Shown here: positions 36,986-49,082 of the stretch, piece by piece
Position numbering within the stretch: position 1 is the first letter of the stretch
How the letters are laid out: each line of letters begins with the position of its first letter
Assembly: GCA_940671915.1 (NCBI GenBank)
Contig: CALNVZ010003426.1
Location: 48,117,803-48,181,802 of the forward strand
Source of the DNA: Paracentrotus lividus
Lineage: Eukaryota; Echinodermata; Echinoidea; Camarodonta; Echinidae
DNA: 64,000 bases
Direction: 5' to 3'
Translations under genes and position numbers: made by a program
The notes under the pieces: model-generated
Databases searched by the model: none
Seen by the model: only the letters and a program-made list of their open reading frames with translations
What the model was told of the DNA's origin: nothing

Positions 36986-37574
36986 ATCATTATCAGAACC
37001 ATTTAACCCCTCTTACCTCCTACCCTCATTATCACATCTTTTATGAATAATGAGTCTGTTCCTCAACCGCTATGGTCTGAAAGGTGTATTCGAATCACTG
37101 TCCTTCGCATTCACGGTCGAACTCCCTTCCCACTCAACCACGAAAAATGTAACCACTCATACTAATTATGAATCATTAGGGCTGCCTTCTCATTTCTGTC
37201 ATTGCGGTATTGGTTCAATCTAAAGAGTCTTCTTTTTCTGTCTCCCGAGAGGTGTAGAAGGGCGCTATGGATTCATAGCATTTCAACACATAATTAACGT
37301 CCTTCTGGCACTTAGTAGAATATTATTCATATCGCGTCCTTGGTTATTTTCATAATGATGTCACTACACATTAATCCATGCTGTGATCCTTCTGCAACGG
37401 CATATTATAAGAAAAAAATAAATAAAAATAACGGGTCAAATCGACCCCCTTTCTGGATCCATTGGGGCCATACACCATTACAAGTTAATCATCGCCATTC
37501 ATTCTGCACTCTACAAACTATTTTTTATCACTTCAAAGGCGGAAAACATCACTTATAAGAGCTCGCAAATCTTC

Positions 37575-38160
37575 AGCCTAACAAAATTCGGACTAACAAA
37601 CCTAAAGACTCTCGAACCTTCAGACTAACAAACATTCTGACTCCCTAACCTTCAGACTAGCAAATAAACGGACTCACGAACATTTAGATCACTAACCTTC
37701 GAACTAACAAACGTTTGGACTATATAACTAACCTTTGGACTCACTACCTTCAGACTATAGTAAACCTTCGGACTCACAAACCTTCGGACTAACAAACCTT
37801 CAGACAAACAGACCTTTAGACTAACAAACCTTCGGGCTAACAAACCTTCGGACTAACAAACCTTCAGACTAACAGACCTTTAGACTAACAAACTTTCTGA
37901 CTCACAAACCTTCGGACTAAGAAACTTTCGGACTAACAAACCTTCGGACTCACAAACATTCGGACTCTCAAACGTTCGGACTCACAAACCTTCGGACTAA
38001 CAAACCTTCGGACTCACAAATCTTCAGACTAACAAATCTACGGACTCACAAACCTTCAGATTAACAAACCTTCGGACTAACAAAACAACAACAAAAAACC
38101 TACGGACTTACGAACATTCGGACTAACAATCTTCGGACCCATAAACCTTCGGACTCATGA
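37575..38160 (+). repeat. 16-bp minisatellite (CCTTCGGACTAACAAA)n
   Basis: About 35 variable units of CCTTCGGACT(A/C)ACAAA. Units near the middle are near-identical and units at both edges are decayed. The minus-strand ORF at 37652-37843 is a translation of this array. Confidence 0.85.
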
Positions 38161-38186
38161 GCTGATCCAAGATTGATAATTTCTAT

Positions 38187-38320
38187 AGATTGTGCAGGCC
38201 CATTTGTCTGGGGACAATAGCGGCTCTATTAGGTTTGGGTATGGATACCTTTAATTTTGTGACGTATGACTGGGATCGCTACTGGGCCTGAACCACAAAA
38301 TACTTCTGGATCCGCCGCTG
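38187..38320. mobile_element. Possible solo end of the CAGNGGCGGATCCA element family
   Basis: TCTGGATCCGCCGCTG at 38305-38320 is the reverse complement of a CAGCGGCGGATCCAGA end, like 60101 and 28381. The left boundary at about 38187 (CAGGCCCATTTGTCTGG) is a guess. Confidence 0.25.
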
Positions 38321-40604
38321 AACTTACGATCAACCGGGAAGTCCCAGCTATAAATGTAAAATTTTATTAAATTGTGTGATGGATGGAACATGATCCTCCC
38401 GTGCCAATATCATGTATCACTGTACCACGCCATGCAGCATACGCTTACTCACAATTCTAATTGCTAATGACACACGTTATGCCTTGCATCCACCATTCAT
38501 AAATGAGTTAAGACAACTCAATTGGATGAGTAAGACATCGGCTATATATCCCATCTGGTAGATATCAGATTTAAAATGGGAAAGAATTTATCCTTGCTTG
38601 TCACTCCCTCTCTCAGACCCTGAGATGAAACGATAGCCAAATGATATTGTCCGGTTGTAGGGGCTGGGGAAATCAACGCTTGTTCCATTGAATTTGGATT
38701 CGGAATGATATTTGTAATTGGTATTTCACAAGACAGCTTTGAAATCGGACAATATCTACTTGGGTGTCCAAACTACACAAGGGGATACATTTCACATATT
38801 GTATAATATATAGTAATTCAGATTATTTAAAACAGAATGTTTCCATGTATATCTTAAAGTAGGCTAAAGTCATTGCCATATGCCAAAACGGTGCGCCGAC
38901 ATGAGTTCCAGTTACAGTTGCTCCGGAATATAATTTTTCGTCTAAAGATGTAGTGTAAGGTTAAGTTTGTTAGTTTGGTATTAAGTTTAGGGTCGGGGTT
39001 AGGAATATCGTTGAATCCAAGACTGAGGTTTGATTAATGTATATGGGTTGACGGCTGAGCAGTTGTCGGCCACCAGCGGCAAAAATTGTCGACGGCCGAC
39101 GGTATTCTTTGCTCGTCACTCAAGTCTCCGTCGTTCAAAACGAAAGGACGCATTATGTAAATTTAGTACAACATTTTTTTTTTTTTACATGCAAAACTTA
39201 TTTTAAGTTTTCAGCGATGATATACAACTCATGGAATCAGTAATCAGTAATGATCGGTGATGATGTATAATGAGTAGCTTCAGAATTCCACAAAGTCAGG
39301 AAGTTATTAACTTATTCATGAAGTTTGAAGCCCGTGATTTTGATGATGAAGATAACGAGGGGTGATGATTAGTTACTAAAAATTAGGGTGAAAGTAGTAT
39401 ATTGATTCAAGATCAAAGAGTTAATTTGTAGCCACATGCTCTCGGTCATATATAGTGATGTATAATAATGTGTAGCCAGATAATTCCAAAAACTCGGGAA
39501 GTTATTCACTTAGAAGTTACTCATGAAGTGTAGTTGTAGTTTTCAATGGTTGAGGTATGATAAAGCATATGGGATGTGTGAAAAATAAAACGTGAACAAA
39601 TAGTGAAACTGACCAGAATTGTATCATTTAAAAAACAAATAAGCGAAGAAAATACAACTTGAAACTTGTAACTTGAATAGATAAATAAACCCCCTGCCCC
39701 CAACGAAAATGAGGGCATTATGTTGTTGGGTTGATTCATATTGCGTTTATTTTTTACTCATTTCTCAGTTATGTCTTACTTTACCAAAAGACACAGTGTG
39801 CCTTGTTAATTGTTTCGGCATGAATGGTATTCGGTTATGATATGATGGTTTGTCATCGAGATAATTAATATTTTCATGACAGAATAAGATAGAAATCACG
39901 TTGAGCTGATGATCATCTCTTAGGACGTCTCGACATTCTTTTCTTCACCAATATTTGAGTCATCTTTAAGATATCGCTTCTGGTCAAGAGCCGATGAGAT
40001 ACTTGTCCATCCAGTCATCAAACAATCTAGAATATAGTAAAATATTATCCAAATGCATCATACTTGTATCAATCCCTTTTAAGGCAATCCAAAGCAGTTA
40101 TTGTAATTAAAAAAGCGATTAACGACCATTACATGATTTATACCGAGTGAGAAAAAAAATAAACACCTGGAAAATTGTTATTTAAAAGAAAACCAATTTA
40201 TGAACCCCATATTATTATACGTATTCTGAAAGAGTAACTTCTCCCAAAATAACTTGGTACCATTTTTGTGTGGTATGTTTTTACGCTTGGATGAACACGG
40301 CGCATTGTTTGCGAACTTGAAAAATTCGAATTGTGCCAAAGTGGGGTAAAATCATAACAACAAAAGCCCAGTTTACATAATATTTGCTAAAATTGTAGAA
40401 AGGGTTTGCACGCCCTTTAAAGATCTTCAGATGACCGGTTTGATGATAGGCCATCTTACTGTCTTCCAGTCATTAATTTGTGCTATCTATGAATCATCGG
40501 GTGACTATCAAACTCCACTCAATATGGGAAAACCATTGAGGTGAGCAGATAGAGATCGTTCACCTGCATGGACTCGGCCTTGAACAACCCTATGAATCCG
40601 TCGT
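38321..40604. other. Intergenic, nothing recognised beyond a decayed MITE
   Basis: A+T-rich sequence; the MITE at 38898-39102 is the only structure seen. Blocks with TCAGTAATGATCGGTGATGA and TATAGTGATGTATAATAATG near 39240 and 39450 look weakly duplicated. Confidence 0.4.
38898..39102. mobile_element. Decayed copy of the GACATTTGCTCC MITE family
   Basis: GACATGAGTTCC and CAGTTGCTCCGG lie at the left, GTCGGGGTTAGG in the core and GAGCAGTTGTCGGCC at the right. The layout matches 22118-22315 but many positions have changed. Confidence 0.35.
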
Positions 40605-41520
40605 CGAAGGAGGAGTTTAAGGGGTGGTAGAAAGAGATGGGGAGGGGTATGGGGTGACTCCTTGGTATGGGAGGGGAATGTGTGTGTGGGGGGAGTGGGG
40701 TGACTCTTTAATGGGGAAGGGGAGTTTAAAGGGTGTTAGAAAGAGATGGAGAGTGATATGGGGTGACTCCTTGGTACAGGCAGGGAAATGAGTGTGTGTG
40801 GGGGGGGGAGCAAAAGAAAGAGATGGAGTGGGGTATAGGGGTATAGGGGTGACTCTTTAATGGGAAGGGGTTTAAGGGGTGGTAGAGAGAGATTGGGAGG
40901 GGTATGGAGTGTCTCCTTGGTATAGGGAGGGGGAATGTTGGGGGGGGGGGTAAAGAAAGATGGAATGGGTGAGATGAGCATATAGGGGTGATTCCTTAAA
41001 GGGAAGGAGTTTAAGGGGGTAGAAAGAGATGGGGGTATGTGGTAACTCCTTGGAATAGGGAGTATGTGTGCGAAGGGTAGTGGAAGAAGATGGGGGAGGG
41101 ATTATAGGGGAATGTGGGAAGGGGGGTAAAATAAAGAGATGGGATGGGTATAAGGGTGACTCCTTAATGGGGAAGGGGAATATGAGGTGGAATTGTGGTG
41201 GGGTAACTCCTTGGAATAAGGAGGCGGTGTGCGAGGGGTAATGAAAGGAGAACTGATGGGAGGCTGGAGGACGCGCGGATGGGGTGTGGACAAGAGGTGG
41301 AGGAAACAACAGAGGACACAAACACTTTAGGGTAGATGGGAGAAGGGGGTATGGAGAATGTGGAAGTGGGAAGGGATTGGGGTGCGAAGAGGGGGTCAAT
41401 GGGGTATTCAATAGAGGAAGGTGGAGTACGTGCTATGGGTAATGGAAGGGAAAGGGAATGGGGAGGGAGGCAAATATGGAGGATGCAGATATCTGGCCCC
41501 CAATGGACCCGGAATGAGGT
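40605..41520 (+). repeat. G-rich degenerate tandem array
   Basis: The blocks AGTTTAAGGGGTGGTAGAAA and GGGGTGACTCCTTGG recur at roughly 110-145 bp intervals (about 40612, 40725, 40868, 41006 and further). The plus strand is very poor in C, and long minus-strand proline/serine ORFs arise from it. Not coding. Confidence 0.7.
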
Positions 41521-42245
41521 CAATTTGACGCTTAATTTCTTAGAGTATAGAAGAGGTGGTACGTGTGTGATATAGCCCCCTCATCTCCGAGTTTATTAAC
41601 AATATTATTAAGACATAACTATGCAAGATTTAAGTGTCATCGACATCGTTTTCAAAATTGGCCATCAAGCTTTGATACCCCCCCCCCACCCCTCGTTAGG
41701 TTTTACAATTCGATTACTCTTCGTCGAATTTGAGGGCTTCTGCGTCTAAAATGAACTCAAAATGGCAATAATTGTAATCATAAAGACCTACATCAAGCTT
41801 TATGATGGCCTAATATAAGTAACACTTCAGTGGATTGTACGCAAGTTGCTTTGAGGCGAGAGAGATGAGGATATAATACATAGTTAAGGAATTTGATTTC
41901 ATAAATGTGTAAACAAAATATGATCAAAGGAAGGGGGTACGTTGGGTGATCTCCGTGAACATATGCAGGTGTTTGCTCATAGGGTATATCCGATACGGTC
42001 GCCAGCCCGCTGCACCAGGCGGGAGGGTGCACCAGCGTTTGCTATCTCAGGAAGACGAGCCGGGCGTTTTGATCATTGCAAAATGAGATATGGAAATATG
42101 AGCGATGAAATTTTATTAATATTTCATTAAAGGGGTTATGTTCCTTACTTCATGTTGGTTTTTTATAAATGTACAAAAAGGCATATATCTGCTTATGTCA
42201 TTGTGATTTTCTTTCTCCCAATTTGTATTTTTCTGTTAACTTAAT

Positions 42246-42286
42246 TCTCTCTCTATCTATCTTTCTCTCTCTCTCCTTTTCTCTCC

Positions 42287-42319
<33 letters not shown>

Positions 42320-42336
42320 CGTCCCCCTCTCTCTGA
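42246..42336 (+). repeat. (CT)n tract
   Basis: CTCTCT with TATC and TTTC interruptions. Confidence 0.9.
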
Positions 42337-42642
42337 TTATCTTTTACCAAAATAAGAAACCAATTCGTAAAAGCTACGCATGCAGTTACATAAAAATAAG
42401 TTTTGATATAAAATTATATAACTGGACAAAATCCGGAACACAATGTGTCTGCGTAACGTAACAGGAAGAAAGATATGTCAAGATAAAATAACAATAAATG
42501 ATCAAAAGCAAAACTACCAGAGGAAAGACTCCAGTGTACACAACTGTCTGCAACATTGTAATCTTTCTGAACTTTCTCCAACCTTCTAATGCTCCCGGTA
42601 ACACTGCGCATATCATTTTGGGCAAGTAACAAACTACTTATG

Positions 42643-42653
42643 GCGCATGCGCA
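42643..42653. promoter_or_regulatory. NRF1-like palindrome GCGCATGCGCA
   Basis: An exact match to the TGCGCATGCGC-type NRF1 consensus in A+T-rich surroundings. It may mark a promoter, but no gene can be tied to it. Confidence 0.3.
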
Positions 42654-43149
42654 GTGGCAATGTGTGCCACACCTATACTTCCTCAATCTCTGTTCAATAC
42701 TTCAAATTTAATTTTTTATTTTTTCCTCAATTATTAAGACTCGTTAGGGCATTTCTGTACAGTAAACAGGTAAAGAAGCAAATAGTTTGGAAATGTGCAT
42801 ATTTGTAAAACTTTTTTGGTGAAGCGACATTTTGAATACATCTTTTCAATGCACGTAATAATAGTTTACAAATATAAACAGGGATAATATTGTGTGAGGT
42901 TTTGTTCTACTTTGTTTTGTTTTTATTATTTATTCTTTAGTAATCCAGGAGCAGGCCAATATTACTTAACATAATGGATGGTAACCATCAACGGTGTCGA
43001 TTTGTCTTGGCGATTGGGGGGGGGGGGGGATGATCGTCGATATTTCCTCTTTTCCTCAGTGTGACACATACGATGGTATATGATTGCAGTGTCCATTGTT
43101 GGGGGTGGGGTAATGCTTGTATACACACATGCATATAAATATTGAAGAA

Positions 43150-44000
43150 AAAAAATGTATTGAATAATGCGAGCGCGAAGCGCGAGCTAAAAATTTTCTT
43201 AATAATAGAGACATAAAACGGAGCATTTGTAGCATAATGCGAGCGCGAAACGAGGAAAGTGCTTTAACTGGTTTCTTAAAGGAGTACCATGATGATGTAA
43301 TGGCTACAGATAACACACACATGCATGCATGTGAGTATCTGCTATAGTACATATTGTCAAATTCATTATGCGAGCGCGAAGCGCGAGCTGAAAATTTTCT
43401 TAATAATAGTGACATGAAATGGGACATTATATTGTAGAATAATGCGAACGCGAAACGGGGAAGGGGCTTGATCTGGTTTATTAAAGGGGGCCATCATGAT
43501 GTAATGTCTATAGATATACACACATGCACATTATCATGCTTATGAGTACTATTGTATCGTCAAATTCATAGGGCTGTAATGCGAGCGCGAAGCGCGAGCT
43601 TAGAATTTTCCCAATAATATTGAACTGAAACATGGCATTTGTAGAGTTACAGGGCTATAAGCATGATGGATGGCTAGGGGGGCTTTAACTGGTGATTAGA
43701 AGCGGAGCATCATGACGTAATGCCAACAAACGCAAATCCATATGAATATGGACGAATTCTAGTTAGGGCAATGTTGTGCGAGCGCGAAGCGCGAGCAGAA
43801 AATTTTCTCAATAATAGTGACCTGATGAAGCAAGATGCTTGCGCTTGAAGCCTCATGGGAGCTCGAAACCTGGGAGGAAGTTTGCGTTTTAAACGTACCA
43901 TCGTGACGTCAATATATGCATAAAAGATGAACAGGTCAAGTGCAGTTTGCACTATCTTATATTATGCGAGCGCGAATCGCGAGCTGAAAATTTTCAGGCA
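43150..44000 (+). repeat. ~200-bp satellite with a GCGAGCGCGAAGCGCGAGC box
   Basis: The 19-mer box is exact at 43169, 43370, 43581 and 43778 and has one change at 43966; spacings are 201, 211, 197 and 188. Degenerate half copies lie at 43239 and 43444, ~70 bp after a full box. Each box is followed by (T/A)GAAAATTTTC and AATAATAGTGAC; the rest of the unit (GGGGCTTTAACTGG, CATCATGATGTAATG, ACACACATGC) is more variable. The box core GCGC-GAA-GCGC can fold as a hairpin. Confidence 0.85.
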
Positions 44001-44822
44001 ATTTTTAACAGTTATCTGACATGTGAGAGCAAGGTAGCGACAAATTTGAAAAGAGGGCATTTAGCCCCCAGAGAATAGTGGAAGTGTATTATATAATCTA
44101 TGGTCCGAGTCCAGAAATGTTACCTTGTCGATGAAGAGCCGAGATAAGCGTTACAGACTCTTCGATATTCATTATTTATTTTATCAAAACCATCTTGGAT
44201 TTTTGAGGGGGAATACTAATGCCTTCAGTTTTACTTATCAAGGCACCTGTCCCCAGTGCACCATGGGATCGGTGCCCCTGATTATCGATTAGAATTGGGT
44301 TTTTTTTTTTTTCTTCTCCAATTGTGAATAGTGAAACATCTATGCTTCCATTATCTACATGGTGTATTGTGTATTACATGATTACTAAAGTATATCAGGC
44401 ACACACGAGAAAGATTAACGAAAGAGTGAGAAAAGAAGAAAACAAGAAGACAAGTGCAGTATACATGGTATATCTCTCTCCCGATTTGCCTGAAATTTGA
44501 CTTTCTTCTCTGTGATTATATGTGATTTTGTTTGGACTTGGTAAGATATGGAATGCTAGAGCCAGGAATCAACATATTGCAGGTGAATTCCATGTTTCAT
44601 TACTGTGGTGAGCACTTTTTATGAACATTATATTTTACCACTTTGCCACTTTGCCAGACTTCAGTCCCAGATACCTATTTTGAAGTACTCAAACTTTCAT
44701 ATATTCTTCTTCAACCATCCTTCATTCACGCTCATGTTCACTGGACCATTTTGTAAACAAATAAATTGTTGACAGCTAAGCTAAGCATTGTTTACAGTCA
44801 TCAAGTTACCAGTTTGGACATA

Positions 44823-45308
44823 ATGACCAAGGGAGCAGCAGCACAAACCAGACAAGGGTCGTTTGTGCAGGAAACCATTGACAGCCTGACCAACAACACT
44901 CATTCAAAGCTTTTATCCAGTCAATGGTAAAGAGACATCGTCACAAAAGAGACCAGCAAGCTATTGAAAAGAGTTGAAGAAAATGATGCTAAGATCATGG
45001 ATCTACAATGCAAACTACAAAACAAGGAAAAAGAAATACGTGATCTTCAGGCAAATGCAGAGAAGGAAACAACCGGCATTCACAACAACGACTTGAAATA
45101 TAATGATCTTGAACAATACAGTCGACGGAACAATCTGCGGATCTTCGGGATCAAGGAGAGGAAAGGCGAAAATACGGATAGGTTGGTACTCGACGTGGCT
45201 AAGAAGCTGGGAGTTAACCTTACGCTTGGCGAAATCGATCGATCGCATAGGACTGGGAAACCGCAACAACTCCCGGACACGGACACGCCCAACGAGAAAT
45301 CACGATGA
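44823..45308 (+). pseudogene. LINE A ORF1 remnant (L1-like coiled coil plus RRM start)
   Basis: The frame opens with MTKGAAAQTRQGSFVQETID, has a stop at about 44928 (SQW then TAA) and continues in the same frame to 45308. A heptad-like coiled coil (VEENDAKIMDLQCKLQNKEK and following) leads to YSRRNNLRIFGIKER and DRSHRTGKP, which resemble the RRM region of L1-type ORF1 nucleic-acid chaperones. The C-terminal part is missing: the sequence jumps into endonuclease-type sequence at about 45307, so a deletion fused ORF1 to ORF2. Confidence 0.7.
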
Positions 45309-45905
45309 AATTGAAGTAATATTAGAATCCTTGAAATGTCATTTTAGTGTATAGCCTTAAGTGAAACATGGCTAGATAATGATTCTGCTCCAACATGTGT
45401 TTTTAAAGATTATATATTCATTGGTAATAACCGCACAGATAGAAGGGTGGCGGAGTTGCATTATGTATACGAAAATTACAATTATATAATACGTCCTGAT
45501 TAGATATTTTTAGAAATGAGTTTGAGAGTTGTTTTATTGAATTACCAAAACGCGGGTAAAAACCTTATTATTGGTGTATTATATAGACCTCCTAGTGAGT
45601 CTATTGAGGAGTTTAATCAAATACTTCAGAGCTTATTGAGTAAGATCAATACAGAACATAAAGATTGTATATTACTTGGTGATTTTAATGTAGATTTAAT
45701 GAATTAGATATTTCCAATTCTGTAAATGATTTTCTTGAAACATTTTTATCTTATTCATACTTGCACTGATTGAAAATCCAACAAGAATTGCTTTAACATC
45801 AGCTACTCTTATCGATAATATTTTTGTAAATAGTTCATCAAGTGTATTTTCGGGTACTTTAATTTCAGATATATCAGATCATTTACCAGTGTTTTCATTT
45901 TTGGA
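45307..45905 (+). pseudogene. LINE A ORF2, endonuclease domain remnant
   Basis: Fragments in shifting frames read ALSETWLDNDSAP, GGGVALCIRKLQLYNT, IIGVLYRPPSESIEEF, CILLGDFNVDL (about 45670-45700) and SATLIDNIFVNSSSS with ISDHLPVFSF. These are the ordered blocks of a LINE apurinic/apyrimidinic endonuclease, which would nick the target DNA to prime reverse transcription. Frame shifts and stops exclude activity. The N-terminal part of the domain is lost in the deletion that joins it to ORF1. Confidence 0.75.
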
Positions 45906-46539
45906 CTTTCCTTTCAATCTGGATAAATCATCACCTTATGTTTATAACCGAACGATTAATGAAAAAACTGTCAATGATTTTGTATGCCAAATTCAAGATA
46001 CAAATTTCAATATGGACTATATTAACCCCTTCAAAATATAAATGATATTTATAATGAATTCACAGGTAAAGTAACATCAGTTTTTGAAACATGTTTCCGC
46101 CTTAAAAATGTGTTATCAGGCAAAACAAAAACCCTTGGTATAACCATCATCTCAAAACAATGCGAAGAAAGAAATGTGCGTTATATAAAAAATTTATGAA
46201 AACCCAACTCGACACCGTCAACTGTTTTATAAAGAATTTAAAAATAGGTACACAAATGCCGTAAGAACAACTAAAAGGTCTTACTTTACAAATAAATTCA
46301 ATTTTATGAAAGGGAATATTAATGGAACCTGGAAGGTGATAAATAATGTACTAAACAAAAATAAGATAAAAAAAATATTTGTTGTAAAGAATTTAAATAT
46401 GAAGATACTCTCCTGTCTAACGACAAAGATATTGCAAATGGATTTAATGACTACTTTGTTAATGTTGGCAAGAATCTTACAGATGAATTCATTCCAATAA
46501 TAACCCATTTCAAACTTACCTGAAGAAACCAAATCAAAA

Positions 46540-48065
46540 GACAATGTTTTAACCCCTATTTCGGAGAAAGAATTATTGATATTGTTCTTTCTTTAAAGAA
46601 TGGAAAGTCACCTGGGTATGATTGTATTAATAATTCTATTGTAAAAAAAATTATTCATATTTTATGTAAACCCTTGTGCAATATATTCAATCTTTGTTTT
46701 GAAAATGGAATAGTTCCAAACAAATGTAAGTTATCTAAAGTTATTCCTGTTTATAAAAGTGGATCAAAAGACGTTTCTCGAATTACCGGCCAATATCTTT
46801 ACTTACATGCTTCTCCAAAATACTAGAAAGGTGTATGAATACTCGTCTTTTAAATTTTCTAAAAAAATTTGATATCCTATTTGATAAACAATTTGGATTT
46901 AGAGAAAAACATTCAACATTATTAGCTGTAAAGATTTATCTTGAATCTTAGCGATGCCATTGAAGACAGAGAAACGGTTTTTGGTGTATTTTTAGATTTA
47001 AAAAAAGCATTCGATTGTATAGATCATGAGATTTTATTTTTATAAACTTAATTATTATGGTATTAGAGGCACTCCCTTGGAATTATTTAAAGTTATATTT
47101 CAAATAGGCATCAATATGTAGATTTTAATTCAAAAAGTCTGATGTACTTTCTATGTTGTGCGGTGTCCCGCAAGGATCAATCCTTGACCGGTATTATTTT
47201 TGATATATATTAACGATTTGCCAAATTCTCTTCTCTTCTAATTTCATTATTTTTGCTGATGACACTAGTATATTTATGAAGCACAAAGACACACAGTTTT
47301 TAATACAAACAATGACTCCTGAATTTAAAAAAATTAACTCTTGGTTCATTGCCAATAAGTTGGTCTTAAATGTACAAAAAACACATTTTATGATATTTGG
47401 CAATAAAAATTTGAAATTTGATGCCCTTTGTATAAATGATGAGGTTATAAAACTTCAAATTCGATTAAATTTTTAGGTGTATATATTGATGAAGAAATGA
47501 AATGGAAAAGTCATGTTAACAATATATTGAATAAGATCTCAAGAAACATAGGTGTAATTAACAGACTTAAAGAATTCATCCCAAATCATATTTGTTAACA
47601 CTTTAAAATACCCTTATTTACCATATCTGAATTTCAGTATTATTATTTGGGGATCTGCAATAAATATCTTTTAGAAAGAATATTGAAATTACAAAAGAGA
47701 GTAGTTCGAATAATAACAAGTTCCCCTTTCTTGGCCCATACAAGACCATTGTTCATTAACTAAATATCCTCCCCATTTATGAACTGTATAGATACAATTT
47801 GGGTATTTTTATGTTTTCTTTCTATAGAAATCTTTTGCCAGAGTCGTTTGACAATTTGTTTTTACAAATTCTCGAAGTTCATAACTATAATACCAGAAAT
47901 AAATTTGATTATCGAGTTAATTACGGTCGCACTTCTTTCTCACGCTCAATTGTCAAATATAAAGGACCCGCTTTATGGAACAATTTACCTATTGAAATAA
48001 GGGATAGCAAAACACTAAATACATTTAAACAAAAGCTTAAAACATACTTACTTAAAACTTTGTAA
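46540..48065 (+). pseudogene. LINE A ORF2, reverse transcriptase and C-terminal domain remnant
   Basis: Blocks appear in the normal order: NGKSPGYDCINNS, IPVYKSGSKD, ITGQYLYLHASPKYXKGV-type decay of the NYRPISLL block, KQFGFREKHSTLLA, GVFLDLKKAFDCIDHEIL (~46980-47035), CGVPQGSILD (~47159), FADDTSIFMK (~47250, the catalytic YADD/FADD), NKLVLNVQKTHFMIFGNK, and the terminal GPALWNNLPIEI block ending at 48065. At least six frame changes and several stops break it. The catalytic aspartates are still recognisable. Confidence 0.82.
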
Positions 48066-48335
48066 ATCTTTTTTGGTTACTGAATACTATAGATAAAATA
48101 AGATACATAGGCTTGTTTTCTTTATTACATGTAATTTGATGTTTATACTTCATTCTGTTAATTTCATTATCTGTACTGAATTGTCCAATGGGATCAATCT
48201 TTTAAGTTTTAATTAACTTCTTTTGATCCTACCACATTTTATATACTTCTAATTGTGTTTATTTTTGTAATTTTCTTGTATGTGTTTTGTTTTATATAAT
48301 GTTATGACATGTTATTTTATATGTAATTCAAATGT

Positions 48336-48346
48336 ATGTTTTCACT
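48336..48346. repeat. Target-site duplication, left copy (LINE B)
   Basis: ATGTTTTCACT, identical to 49072-49082 and lying exactly at the edges of the LINE B insert. An 11-bp duplication fits target-primed reverse transcription. Confidence 0.8.
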
Positions 48347-49071
48347 CCAGCTGTCTACAACGACCTTCACAAAGCCTGTAAGAAGTGGGCATGAAAATTA
48401 ATGTTAAAAAATGCAGCGTCATGTCTAATGATGAACAAAACATCAATCTTGATGGCGAAAACATCAAAAAAGCAGACAAATTTGTGTTCCTTGGAAGTAC
48501 CGTCCCTTCTGTATCTCATGATGTCAAGAGGCGGATCACTCTAGCCGCTTGGTCTTTTGGTCGACTAAAAACAACTATATGGTCAAATCAAGACATCCAA
48601 GATCTCTCAAAGTAAGGATTTACAAAGCCCTCATCCTGCGATAGCTACATATGGAGCAGAAAATTGGACACTGAAGAAAACTGACCAAATAAACTACAGT
48701 CGTTTGAAATGAGGTGCCTTCGAACAATTGCAGGAGTTCATCTCATAGACAGAATACGAAATGAACAATTCGTCAGTCATTGAACATCACCAAGTCAATA
48801 AATGAGGAAATTGTGAAGAGACGTTTGACTTGGTTTGGGCATATCATGAGAATGCCCAATAATCGCCTTCCACTTCTGGCCTACGGGAATGATTTTGCTG
48901 CTCCTCGGCCACCTGGACGCCCTCCTCTTAGATGGAAAGACCAGACCAAAAACGATGTTGGACTATCCCTGGAGGCTGCTGAGAACTGGCTAGAGACAGG
49001 GTTGCATGGAGGAGGGTGACTCATAGGAGAGCAAAGGGACACACCGTCCTATGCCCTTAAGTCAGTAAGTC
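48347..49071 (+). mobile_element. 5'-truncated LINE fragment (LINE B) nested in the 3' UTR of LINE A
   Basis: The 725-bp insert is bounded by an exact 11-bp direct repeat, ATGTTTTCACT, at 48336-48346 and 49072-49082. It encodes the end of another LINE ORF2: GMKINVKKCSVMSND (after the RT palm), FVFLGSTVPSVSHDVKRRIT, ATYGAENWTLKKTDQIN and RRLTWFGHIMRMPNNRLPLL, then APRPPGRPPLRWKDQTK. This tail is typical of RTE/I-like endonuclease-RT proteins and differs from LINE A. Stops and shifts are present. It ends in AAGTCAGTAAGT. Confidence 0.8.
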
Positions 49072-49082
49072 ATGTTTTCACT
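49072..49082. repeat. Target-site duplication, right copy (LINE B)
   Basis: ATGTTTTCACT, the match of 48336-48346. LINE A 3' UTR sequence resumes directly after it. Confidence 0.8.

Larger units (their letters stand above)
41532..43149. other. Intergenic, nothing firmly recognised
   Basis: Contains the CT tract at 42246 and the NRF1-like site at 42643. Short ORFs at 41793-42130 and 42386-42686 have no domain. Confidence 0.4.

Noticed and set aside
40736-41523. Several long Pro/Ser-rich minus-strand ORFs
   Set aside because: Produced by the C-poor, G-rich tandem array on the plus strand.
43056-43952. ORFs with repeated LLRKFSARASRSH
   Set aside because: Repeated translation of the satellite box in the minus strand, not a protein repeat family.
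43150-44000. CRISPR-like array
   Set aside because: Repeat and spacer layout is only superficial: ~180-bp related spacers, animal DNA, no cas genes.
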